A DNA stretch of 64,000 nucleotides from Turnera subulata (lineage: Eukaryota; Streptophyta; Magnoliopsida; Malpighiales; Passifloraceae). Location of the stretch: the NCBI GenBank assembly GCA_028386065.3, contig JAKUCV010001690.1, forward strand, positions 1 to 64,000. The letters run 5' to 3'. The notes beneath the pieces are model-generated. The model saw only the letters and a list, made by a program, of their open reading frames with translations. It was not told the DNA's origin and did not search any database. Below are positions 24,198 through 35,109 of the stretch, piece by piece; position 1 is the first letter of the stretch, and each line of letters starts with the position of its first letter. Position numbers and translations under genes: made by a program.

Positions 24198-24940
24198 GGG
24201 TTAATGGTATATTTAGTACCCGTACTCTTCCAAATTCGTCAATTGTATACCCCGACTTTTTTTTTTCGTCAATTATATACCCGTACTTTGTGAGTTTGCG
24301 TCAATTGTATACCTCGGGCAGCAGCTTGATGACGTGGCGTGCTGCCCCATAATTATATGTGGCGATTTAGTCCCTGAGTTTTTAAATTAGTAATATAAGT
24401 CCTTCATTGGTTAATAATTTACTCCATATACTTTTTATTTTTCACAATTTAATCCTTAATATTATATGTTAGACAGTATTTGATTCCCAAATTATATTTA
24501 ATACATAATCATATTTTTATTAAAATAATAAGTATATAATTATTTTCTTACAATAATTTTCATATTGCATAAATACTTATATTTATAATTTAATGGTATA
24601 TATTAAATTTTTATAAGAACTATTCAATTATATTACTTAATTATAATTATTTATCGCATAAATTTCTATTGAATGATTTCTAATTTAAAAAACATATTTT
24701 ACTTTATTTATTTTGATAATTTGAAAATTTTAAATTTGCAAAATAATGAAAGAGTGGATTCCACTTACCATATAACATAATAATACAATGATATTATTTT
24801 AAGATCGAGTTCATGTGCCAACAACTAGCAGCACTTGCAAAGTAAGAAATTATTTTGAGGTAAAAAAAATAAATACATCGATTATTAAATTGTATATGAA
24901 CATTGTTAAATTTGACATAATTAACTACATAAAATATATT

Positions 24941-24990
<50 letters not shown>

Positions 24991-25417
24991 AGTATATTTT
25001 TAAGAATTTTAAAAATTTTTATTTCTTTTAGTAATTAATTATAATTTAGTAGTATAATAAGAATTAATCGTATATAGGCAATAATTTTAACATCAAATAT
25101 TAAAAAATAATAATTATATATAAACACCAATAATTAAAATAAAAATTTTTTCTCTCAAAAAAGGATTTAATTGAATATAAATAAAAAAGTGAGGACTTAA
25201 TTATATAATGATAAAGGACCTACAAAATTAAAGTCAAAAGTTTGGGGGCAAATTGACACATATTTAGGCGGGCAGCACGGTACGTCATCAAAATGCTGCC
25301 CGGGGTACACAATTGACACAAATTCGAAAGTATAGGTATATAATTGACGGAAAAAAAAGTTGGGGTATACAATTGACGAATTTGAAACACTAGGGGTATC
25401 AAATATACCATTAACCC
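24198..25417. mobile_element. Element G: non-autonomous Mutator-like element
   Basis: Terminal inverted repeats of about 150 bp (24198-24347 and 25269-25417) start GGGTTAATGGTATATT, with internal sub-repeats around CGTCAATTGTATACC. An exact 10-bp target duplication ATCAATCTAG flanks it (24188-24197 and 25418-25427). Long TIRs with a 9-11-bp TSD indicate a Mutator-like element. The AT-rich 0.9-kb interior has no transposase and holds an ATT microsatellite (about 24939-24990). Confidence 0.9.
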
Positions 25418-25427
25418 ATCAATCTAG

Positions 25428-27480
25428 GGGACCATAAAATGAACTACGAAGACCTGATTCTGTGGATGTAATCCCAAACACCTACCTTAACCCACTTCCC
25501 AAACACTTGTTAAACACAGACCTTCGAACACATACCCGATTTGACCTTTAAACACGTATCTAACCCGTCCTCGATTTCAACCCCCTCACGCCCACCATGG
25601 ACACTTGTCTAAAAAAAAAAATTGTCCCCTAAAAGAAATTCTAGTTCCCAAAGGTGATGCAAATAAGGGTACGCCTAGTGCAAGAGAAAGGGATGACAAG
25701 TTGATGAAGCTTTTTGATTACCAGGGAATGTTCAAGAATGTTCAAAAATCACATGTTGCCATATGTTAGACACTATCACTCCCCTCGAAGAGAAAATGAA
25801 AAAAAAAAAGGGGAAAAAGGGAAGTGACTTTTAGCGCTTGAATGCCAATCAGTCATCCATTCAATGAAATCGGGAAGAACAAGTCATAACGAAGAAGACA
25901 AGTGTCCTTCTGCTACCTTAAGCCTTCTAGCAAAAGAAAAGCACCATTCTGCCAAGCACCCACCATCTTCAGCCTTCCACAAAACACTATCATCTCAAAC
26001 CTGACATCACCTCCACAGATACGTAGGTAATCCGGCAACGGGCTCGGTCTACTTGGTTCCCAGATTTTTTCAATAAAAAGATTAGGGTCATTACTAGGTA
26101 GGCATATCACATTTTTTATTGTATTCGAGCCCCTTTTGTAGTCATAAGGCCTCTCTTTTCGACTTGTATTTAATGAAATTATCAATCGAGTCCGCCTCTC
26201 TCATGAAAATTCACTATGAATCCGGTCATCATGAAGCACATCTCTCCAATAGTCTTTTAGACATAGCTCTGCTAGATGGTTCTCGATTAAGGTTGAAAGT
26301 TCACCTCTCCATTAGTCATCCGAGTATACCCAGCCTGAGTTATCTTCATCTTGCCCAAACTTTGTGATCTTAGTATTCTACACCTATGGTTGCTATCCCC
26401 ATGAGGAGAAAAGAAAAATGGAAAAAGGGGTCTATTAGGTTAAAAACTCGAAAGGGTGGCCTAGGCAAAAGTTAGGACAAGCCTGCTAGGTTGAAAACTC
26501 ACACGGGCAGCCTAGGCAAATGTTAAGGCTAAGGGAGAAATGGGGATAGTAGCCAATGACAAGTGGCATCCATGGGGTAGACAGCATCACCTTGAAGACA
26601 ATTCACTTGCTTAGTCATGAACAAGGATCTAGGCACGTCACCTCCATCTATTTTTAAAGGGGTATCAACTCATCCATTGATTTCGCTTTATGGGTCTTCA
26701 TCCATCCATCCTTTTCAACAAGAAATGTTCACTCGTGGGGTCCTAGCTAACATTTGAAATGATTGAGTTCATAATTATTGGGAATCCTTCTCTTGGAAGC
26801 TTTTTTTATTTTGATGGGATAACTCGCTTTTTCTCAAATTGCTTAATTTTCCTCTTAGCTCCAATGATTTTCAATGCTTATAAGCACTTGCATCCGAACG
26901 CACCATATGGGAATGAGATTGCACTTACATCCATACATGGCATTTGCATCCATGGGAAAGGGGAGAGAAGAGTGAGAATGGGGGATAAGAAAAGAGAGAA
27001 GATGAGAGAAAGAGAGAAAACAAGAAGAGGGAAAATTTGAGAGGGAGAAGAGGGAAGACAAAGAGAGGAAAACATGATGGGGGCAAGATTCGAGAGAAAA
27101 GAGGGAAGAGGTAAAGGGGGAAAACACATCATAAGCACTTGCATCGAAAGACGAACCTGTAGAGGCTAGGGGCACCCTCATGCATTCAAAAGACAAACAG
27201 GCTATAGACATGCTCATGCATCACTCACACATAAAACATGGGTTTCTTGATAAGGGGGATTTGGTTGGGGACAAATGATTAATGAGGGAAGCAACATCAT
27301 GAATTCATCACTTGATGTAGACTTACAATTCCTAGGGTTGTTAGCTGAAGAGGCATGGCATGAACAAATCTTGTAGATAATGAGAATTGTAGACAAAGGG
27401 TATCTCATGCCTTATTTCTCTGGCTTGTCAAGCTGACATCACGTAATAGAGGCACATCTACGTCGAGGTTAAACCAACAT
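25428..27480. other. Element C interior, unique part
   Basis: Non-coding DNA with A/G-rich stretches (26970-27120, GAGAGAAAGAGAGAAAA-like) and a duplicated TTAGGTTGAAAACTC-type block at 26434-26520. No retroviral domain was found in any frame; the longest frames (82-120 codons) are low-complexity or antisense to purine runs. Confidence 0.6.
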
Positions 27481-27489
27481 CATGACATT

Positions 27490-27965
27490 AGAGGCACGGC
27501 GGGCCCAAAATCCGTGTTAATGAGGTTACAAGGGGCATGCTACCCCATCCTTGAAGTTTCAGGGCATGCTACCCCTCGTAGGTGAATTATTTTCCTGGGG
27601 CATGCCGCCTCTTGTTTTGGGTCAGACTTCCCGGGGCATACTATCGCACACGGATTTGGGATTTGCTTGGGGCATACTACCCCGTAAGGTTTGAACGGAT
27701 CGTTGCGGCATGCTACCCCGTTCTTGGAGATAATACCTATCGAGGCATGCTACCCCGTTGTAGGAGATAATACCTATCGGGGCATGCTACCCCCACTTTG
27801 CTTAATTGATTTCCCAAGGCATGGCGGGCCCATTTATTTGTCCAAGACTAGTAGACCACCTACCCGACCAAGGGTTGAGACACCCAAGATGATTCTAAAC
27901 TAGGGGCATGCTAGATCCCATCTTTTCAAACCACAACTAGATGGTGCGAGGGGCATCATGCCCCA
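27490..27965. repeat. Element C repeat family 2: GGGGCATGCTACCCC
   Basis: About ten copies of a 15-bp imperfect palindrome, GGGGCATGCTACCCC or variants, are spaced roughly 30-45 bp apart (27532, 27563, 27598, 27635, 27671, 27707, 27744, 27780, 27902, 27950). Spacers differ, so the motif is conserved rather than the whole unit. Confidence 0.85.
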
Positions 27966-28009
27966 TCTCGAGAACTTCAAACCAGGGGAATGATGTGCCT
28001 GCATTTAGG

Positions 28010-29430
28010 CAAGCGGCAAGATACACCCTACCTCCTTCAGGCCCACTAGGGAACCCTGGGACATGAGAAACATGAGCCATAGACACACCCAGAAAACCAA
28101 ATTAGAGGACATAGAGGCATCCAGACCACGCTGAACCGGTAAGACAATGAGAGAGCCTGAGATACCCAGACCAGCTAAATGATGAGAGAATAGGAGATAC
28201 CCAGAGATGAGACAATCGAGCCATGAGAGAAAAGTCGAGGACCCGATCCTTACAACCCAGAGAGGAGTGAACCCAAAGCCGGGACCCGGTTCCCGCAAGC
28301 TGTGAGATGAGAGAGTCCAAACTTTGAGGGGAGTGAGACAGACCAGACATAAGGGAACCCAGAAAACCAAGAGTTGAGCAAACCAGAAGCCGGGACCCAG
28401 TACCTGCAAATTGAAAGATGAGACTAGATATGAGGGAACCTAGAAATGAGTCAGCCATGAGTGAAAAGCCGAGGACCCAATCCTTGCAACCTAGAGAGGG
28501 GTGAACCCGAACCTAAAGCCGGGACCTAACTCCCGCAAACCATGACACATGAGAAAACCAGGAGAGAACCTAAAGCCGGGACCTAGCTCTCACAAACCAT
28601 GAGATGAGAGAAAACCAGGAGAGAACTGAAAGCCGGGACCTAGATCCTGCAAACCATGAGATAAAGGGGAAACAGAAAACAAGAGAGGAACAAACTAGAA
28701 GCCGGGACATGGCACCTGGAAACCAGATGAGAGTAAGCCTTGAGGGGAATGAGGTAAACCAGATACGAGGAGGACCAAGAGATAAGCAAACCAGAAGTCA
28801 GGTCTCAGCACCCGCAAACAGTAAAATGAGAGAATCCAAACCCTTGAGGGGGGAGTAAGACAAACCCGATATGAGGGAAACTAGGGGAGAGCAAACTCAA
28901 AGCCGAGGCCTAGTCCTCGCAAACCATGAGATAAGGGGAACCAGAAAAGAAGAGATGAGAAAACCAGAAGACGGGACCCAACACCCGCAAACCATGAGAG
29001 ATATACATCTAAATCCGGGATCCAGCTCCCACAAACTTCGAGACACAAGCCAAAAGCTAGGACCTAGCACGCACAAACCGTGAGATATGAGGGGAACCAA
29101 ATTTGAGATATCCAAAAGCCAGGACCTAGCTCCCGCAAACCTTGAGAGACACATAACCAAAGCCGGGACCCAGCTTCTGCAAACTTTGAGAAACACATAT
29201 CCAAAAGCAGGGACCGAGCTCCTGCAAACCTTGAGAGACACATATCCAAAAGCCAAGATCGAGCTCCCGCAAACCTTGAGAGACACATATCCAAAAGTCG
29301 GGATCCAGCTCTCGCAAAACCCTGAGAAACACATATCGAGAAGCCGGGACTGAGCTCCAACAAACCATTGAGAGACACTTATCCAGAAGCTAGGACCTAG
29401 CTCCCGCAAACCTTGAGAAGCACTGAGTAC
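28010..29430. repeat. Element C repeat family 3: GCCGGGACCTAGCTCCCGCAAACC
   Basis: Some 18 copies of a unit centred on AAGCCGGGACCTAGCTCC with CGCAAACC and a TGAGAG end. Early copies are spaced irregularly (about 60-160 bp). Copies from about 29090 to 29420 form a regular ~60-bp tandem array joined by GAGACACATATCCAAAAG. Because 60 is a multiple of three, long stop-free frames such as 28897-29613 (-) arise by chance. Confidence 0.85.
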
Positions 29431-29436
29431 CCCAGG

Positions 29437-29740
29437 GAGGACGATAAAATCCCTAGTTAGCAAAGATGAAATGATTCTTTGTTGACGACTTGATAGATGA
29501 GATGATTCTATCACAGACACACTGAGTACGCCAGGCAGGACGATAAAACCCCTAGTTAGCAAAGATGAGATGATTCTTTGTTGACGACCCAATAGAAGAG
29601 ATGATTCTATCACAAATAAACCGAGTCCCTTGAGGAGGGCGACAAATCCTTAAAACCTTAGGATGAGATGATTCCCAAAACCCCGGGATGAGATGATTCC
29701 CGACAACCAACAAACTTCAGGATGAGATGATTCCTGAAGT
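29437..29740. repeat. Element C repeat family 4: GATGAGATGATTC
   Basis: Seven or more copies of GATGAGATGATTC/T occur within two near-identical ~115-bp units (29425-29540 and 29520-29640, with CTTTGTTGACGAC) and in the following 100 bp. The motif also resembles the AATGAGATGATTT repeats in the LTRs of the same element. Confidence 0.8.
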
Positions 29741-29860
29741 GGAGCACGGGGTGCTCCAACCATTGACACACACCACTTGCATCACACCATTCAAATTTGA
29801 TTGTTCCTTTCTTGCGTTGTTTCGTCCTTAGTTTCTAAAGACTCATCAACGAGGGGCATC

Positions 29861-31635
29861 TGTGAACACCCAAATTTGACCCACGACTATTCTTCTAATA
29901 TGGATTTTAAACATACTTGAACCTTAGGATTAATGAGATGATTTGGTCTTGGGTTAGGGCATGATAAGAATTTCATTTAGTAGAATAAATATGTTTTAGT
30001 AAATTTAATCTTTATGTGTTTGAACTCTAGGATTAATGAGATGATTTAATCTTAAGATAAAAATATGTTAAGGTCTGATGCACTAAAATGTATTTTATTT
30101 GATTGCTTGGGCTTTCATATTTATTTTCAACCCAATTATATTGAGATGATTTATTCTTGGGTTAGGAGTAAATTTAGAAGTCCAAGTTAATGAGATATGA
30201 TTTTTCGAGAGTTGAATAACCCATAAACATATTACTTGCATGCTAATTTTAGCTCTAATTTTCGTGAAAAATCAGAGTTAAATCATCTTTTAATGGTAAA
30301 TATTTTTTTGGTATGATTTGTGCATAAAATGGAGACTTAATGTGTAATCAATCAATTAGGAGATGATTGGGGGAAGTATTAATCAAGAAAAGAGGTGATT
30401 CTTGGTTGATTAGGGGTTAATTACGCGGTGGAATCAAATCAGGAAGGAACTAAGGGAAACCGGGAGCAAAAAAGGAAAGAACGGGGAAACGCGGGGGTGC
30501 CTGGCGGCCATCCAGCCCATGACCGCTGGCCCTGGCGGTCTTGGTGCCTAGAAATGCCCAATTTTCTCGATTTTCGCCCCTAATTTGATTCTACACGGCT
30601 TTGGCCCAGATTTTTGGCTGAGACCTTTGTCATTAAGCAGGTTCACACCCCTATGCTCCCCAGAACACTATCAATAGGGCCTCCCATTCACATTTCAAGG
30701 GATCAATCTCTCTTTACACACACACCCCCACAAGCTTTGTTGCTTAGAGAAACTCTACTTCTCCAAGCCTTGAAACATTTCTATAGGCAGAAACTCTAGA
30801 GAAATTTTATGGGAAAGAATCAAGAAAGAAGTCAAAAAGAGGAAATCAAGAGGAGATCAAGAGGAGGAAGAAATCAAAAGCAATCTAGGAGCCAAGAAGG
30901 TAGACAATCCAAGTAGAGGGACCTGATGCAAGCAATTTCAGAAAATAATTCATATCTCGAGTTCTAGAAGTTGGATTGCTGTGATCTTGTACTCTCTGGA
31001 AAGCTAAAAGCGAGATCTACAATTTTTCTGTTGAGACCAGAAACTGAATCTGCTATTTTCATTTTCCAACATCCAGTAGAAGACGACACATAGATTCTGT
31101 CCAATAGCCGAGATAAGTGTTCAAATCCCTTTTGATTGTGAATCTTATTGATTGCTATTTGCTAATGACTTGGTGTTGCTGAATCATGCTTTTGTTGATG
31201 ATGTAGTGTTGTGATGCCATGACAAGAACTACGTCGGCTTTGAACCCAGTTGCCGGGATACGTAGGTGGTCTCTAGTGGTGGAGACTCAAGCCCAAATAT
31301 TTTTATTTTCCTTTTTGTTTCAAATTTATCTTTATGTGATTTGTTTCCACACTGTACACACACTTGCACAAGGCATACATATGTTCTTCAATTGCACAAA
31401 GTTTCGTCCCAATATGGATGGGTGCCTAACACCTTCCCATCCATGACGAACCCCCGTGCTCAATATCTTTGGTTTGCCAACCGGTTGCTTTAAAATGGAG
31501 TCATGGAAGTTTTTTCCCGAATTTTTCCCTATAATAAAATTCAGGTGGCAATTCCAAAGATATTGGGTGTTGGTTAAGAAGAAGGTGTAAGGGATAGGTG
31601 AAGAGGCCCAAGTGATTTTGGGTTAGGTCTTCACA
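29861..31635 (+). repeat. Element C 3' LTR
   Basis: 1775 bp, colinear with 19699-21462. Begins TGTGAACACCC after the purine tract and ends GGTCTTCACA before TSD copy CTAAC. Differences from the 5' copy include scattered substitutions and small indels. Confidence 0.9.
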
Positions 31636-32247
31636 CTAACAAACCTAGGTCAGCACAAGCAAGGGCCAAGTCGGCCGCCTCCTCTTTAATCCAAAACAAA
31701 TTGGATTTCCCCACTAAACCCTAAGTTGCTGCCTCCTCCTATTACTAGTTGGACTAGGATTTAATTAAGCCCACATATATTAAACACTAATTAAAACCTT
31801 TACAATAAAAACCCAAACAACTTAAGCCCACATTAATCAACCCTAATTAATAATAGACTTGACCCAACATAATAAAATAATAAAAAGTTTGTCGAAAATT
31901 ATATAACCCTAATTATAAAATTCGACAACTAAAATAATAAAAGCAACTAAGATATGCCGACATCTCCTTTGATGGGTGGGTTGATGTCGACTGCGCCCCA
32001 CATGCTCTTGCGTCAATTACTCCTTAATTGAGATCAAATAGATTGGCTTTTTCTTCAATTCTTCTCCAAGCTTGATGACATGATCTTCTTGGAACTCCTT
32101 GTTAATCAAAGCTTGTATGTGATGAAGCAATTGATTCTTCAGCATCCTTGATCTTGCTCTTATAATTGGACCTTGAGGAAGCACCATGGCGCCATCATCA
32201 CCTCCATTGGTGCTTGAAGCCTGCTTGAGTGTATCATTCCCTCCCTC

Positions 32248-32833
32248 CTAAAAAGGATTCGTCCTTGAATCTGAACCTACAAATTCAAAAGGAGAAAGAT
32301 CAAAAACATTGAATGTAGCACTTACACCATACTCACCAGGAATATCAATCTTGTAAGCATTGTCACTAATTCGTTCCAAGACTTGAAAAGGTCCATCCCC
32401 TCTTGCATCCAACTTGGATTTCCTTTGCATGGCGAACCTCTCCTTCTTAAAGTGCACCCAAACCCATTCTCCAATCTCAAAGTGAACAACTCTGTGCCCT
32501 CTATTGGCTTTTTGCGCCACTTTAGCATTCTTGGCCTCTATGTGCTGCCTTGCTTTTTCATGTATGGATTTAACAAACTTTGCTCTTTGTTGCCATCTAC
32601 TCACAACATCTTTCAATGGAATAGGCATCAAATCCAAAGGGGTTAGTGGATTAAAACCATAAACAATTTCAAAGGGTGAGAATCTAATAGAAGAATGAAT
32701 GCTCCTATTATAAGCAAACTCAACTGTAGGCAACCATTCTTCCCATGATTTCAAATTCTTACCAACCATAGCCCGCAGCAGAGTACCTAAAGTCCTGTTC
32801 ACAACTTTAGTTTGGCCATCAGTTTGAGGGTGA
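32248..32833 (-). pseudogene. Element A integrase, C-terminal part
   Basis: Continues the integrase core after the element B insertion. It begins at CHPQTDGQTKVVNRTLGTLL, which carries the catalytic-region motif; the normal Glu position of HPQTDGQTE-type cores reads Val here. It runs through WEEWLPTVEFAYN, the GPFQVLERI chromodomain-like linker and FNVFDLSPF to DSRTNPF and a stop at 32248. The stop replaces a frame that in related copies reads on through the polypurine tract into the LTR. Defective by the B insertion and the stop. Confidence 0.85.
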
Positions 32834-32838
32834 CAAGT

Positions 32839-33435
32839 TGATACGAGCAAACCAACACCAAGTGGAACTCAAGAAGGTGATGACGCCATTAGCTTTCCTC
32901 AAGGACCAGTCACAAGGGCTCGATTGAAGATGATAAAGAATTGCATGCTACATTATGCTCAAGCTTGGGTCAATCAAGAATTACAAGAAGATAAGTTGGA
33001 CAAGTTTGGAGATGAATTTAAAGAGATTCCTAAGTTTGTGAGCATTTTGAAGGATTCAAGTCAAAAGTAGCCGTTTTTTACTGTTCAACCGGTAAGTTAC
33101 TGTTCACGCCGGAAATTACTATTCACGACTGGCATTTACTATTCATTTTCAGGTTGGAAAATCCACTTTGGAGCTAAAGATTCCCACTAGTGTGGTTGGT
33201 GTGGTTGGTGTTAGTGTGGTTGGTATGATTGGTATTAGTGTGGTTGGTGTGCATTAAAGAAAATAAAAGATGTTTAGTGCTTGTATTTTTAATTCAATCC
33301 TTTGCTTTTTGGCTTCTATAAAAGCCAACCATGTATCAAGTTTGAAATCAGATTATACATGAGAATATACATGAAGTTTGAGTGATTTTAAGGAAGCTAA
33401 ATGCTTACCTTTAGTGTTCTTCTTGATTGAGAGAT
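32839..33435 (+). repeat. Element B partial extra LTR copy
   Basis: The first 597 bp of the LTR, cut off within TTGATTGAGAGAT and joined directly to the full LTR at 33436. The 3' LTR has no such duplication. It contains the GTGTGGTTGGT minisatellite (33190-33250) and the coding tail. Confidence 0.9.
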
Positions 33436-34278
33436 ATGATACGAGCAAACCAACACCAAGTGGAACTCAAGAAGGTGATGACGCCATTAGCTTTCCTCAA
33501 GGACCAGTCACAAGGGCTCGATTGAAGATGATAAAGAATTGCATGCTACATTATGCTCAAGCTTGGGTCAATCAAGAATTACAAGAAGATAAGTTGGACA
33601 AGTTTGGAGATGAATTTAAAGAGATTCCTAAGTTTGTGAGCATTTTAAAGGATTCAAGTCAAAAGTAGCCGTTTTTTTACCGTTCAACCGGTAAGTTACT
33701 GTTCACGCCGGAAATTACTATTCACGACCGGCGTTTACTATTTATTTTCAGGTTGGAAAATCCACTTTGGAGCTAAAGATTCCCACTAGTGTGGTTGGTA
33801 TGGTTGGTGTTAGTGTGGTTGGTATGGTTGGTGTTAGTGTGGTTGGTGTGCATTAAAGAAAATAAAAGATGTTTAGTGCTTGTATTTTTAATTCAATCCT
33901 TTGCTTTTTGGCTTCTATAAAAGCCAACCATGTATCAAGTTTGAAATCAAATTATACATGAGAATATACATAAAGTTTGAGTGATTTTAAGGAAGCTAAA
34001 TGCTTACCTTTAGTGTTCTTCTTGATTGAGAGATTCAATCAAAAACAAGAGAGGGATTCTCTTGGCTTTACTCTTTAGGATTGATTTCTCTTATCAAGTG
34101 GTTTACTTGTGGTGATTAATCAACTCCTTGTATTCCTCATTGTTTGTTGCCTAATCCTTTGAGTTTAGGAGGTGACGAATAGAGATACTAAACCCTAGTT
34201 TGATTGGAGATTGGAGGTCTTGGGATCGATTAGTTGCAGAGGTGATCCTAGTGGAATTCTAGGGTTGTTGCTGCATCA
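33436..34278 (+). repeat. Element B 5' LTR
   Basis: 843 bp from TGATACGAGC to GCTGCATCA. It carries the pol C-terminal tail reading frame, ACTGTTCAC-type repeats (33680-33750), a TGTGGTTGG minisatellite (33788-33848) and a TATA-like TTCTATAAAAGCC near 33911, the likely promoter. Confidence 0.9.
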
Positions 34279-35109
34279 TTTGGTAGCGGAGCTCACAGGT
34301 TCAATCAATCATACCTTGCATTGATTACTTTTCCTGTTCTTGTGTTTTGTGTGTTTTTTTTTATTCAAAAATTTAAAAAGGGAAAAAAAATAGTCGAGTC
34401 ACTGTTCACCGTACTGTTTACCGTACTGTTCATAGGTACTGTTCACCGTACTGTTCATAGTTGCTTTTCATCGGTACTGTTCACGAAAAAAAAAAAGAAA
34501 GAAGCCTTGCCAATTTGTGTTTGCTGGTTTGGAATTGAAATTGTGGACTTGGGTGTGGAATTGCAAGTGTTAAATCTCCTTGCAGTTGTGGTTGAATTGA
34601 TTGAAAAGATTGGCTGAAATTGTAAAAATTTATTCTTGTTGTCGACAATTTGGGCAGAAGGCATCTATCCGAATTGTGCCTGGTTTTGGTCTCGGGTTGC
34701 AGGTTTTGTGTAGGAGGAATCTACCCGAATTTGTGTTTTGTGGTCACAGGTTGCAGGATTTGTGTAGGAACCTGCTATACAAATTTTTCTATCTTTGTTT
34801 TCTTTCTTTCCTTTTATTTGCTTTTTTGTGCCTTTTTCTTGTGTTGGGTGATTATTGTGTCATAGTTACTCAACTTACCGTTATTCCATCACATACATTA
34901 CCTTGTCCTTGTGTGTGATCTTTCTTCTTATTTGTTGGAGTCATTATTTGTTCTAGAATTGTTTTTCCTTTCGTTCCTTCTTTAGGCTTTCATTGTTTCC
35001 GTTAATTAATTGTTTGTTGCAAGTTGGTTACTTGATTTTGAGATATCTAATCCTAACTTGTAAAGTTGGAACAGAATCAAGAGAGGAAAGAGGCTGAGAG
35101 TTACATCCT
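34279..35109 (+). other. Element B 5' untranslated region
   Basis: The primer site at 34279 is followed by a short array of GTACTGTTCACC-like repeats (34398-34490) and a non-coding leader. Frames near 34321-34918 are hydrophobic low-complexity and not supported as genes. Confidence 0.6.

Larger units (their letters stand above)
19699..31635 (+). mobile_element. Element C: LARD-like non-coding LTR retrotransposon, 11.9 kb
   Basis: Bounded by an exact TSD CTAAC (19694-19698 and 31636-31640). LTRs 19699-21462 (1764 bp) and 29861-31635 (1775 bp) both start TGTGAACACCC and end in GTCTTCACA. The primer-site-type TTGGCGACTCCACTAGGGA begins at 21464 and a purine tract GAGGGGCATC ends at 29860. The 8.4-kb interior has no recognisable gag, protease, RT or integrase and is largely repeat families. 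This is the pattern of large retrotransposon derivatives that must borrow proteins from a relative. The LTR and primer site suggest a Ty3/gypsy relative, possibly Tat/Ogre; that part is inference. Confidence 0.92.

Noticed and set aside
24939..24990. Ile-rich frame
   Set aside because: Translation of an ATT microsatellite.
26759..27217. Hypothetical genes in the purine-rich part of element C
   Set aside because: Frames come from GAGAGAAAG runs and have no start context or domain.
29090..29420. CRISPR-like regular repeats
   Set aside because: Plant nuclear DNA; the whole 60-bp unit is repeated without unique spacers.
28897..29613. 238-residue minus-strand frame in element C
   Set aside because: It follows the ~60-bp repeats exactly, parallel frames on both strands are also open, and no known domain is visible.
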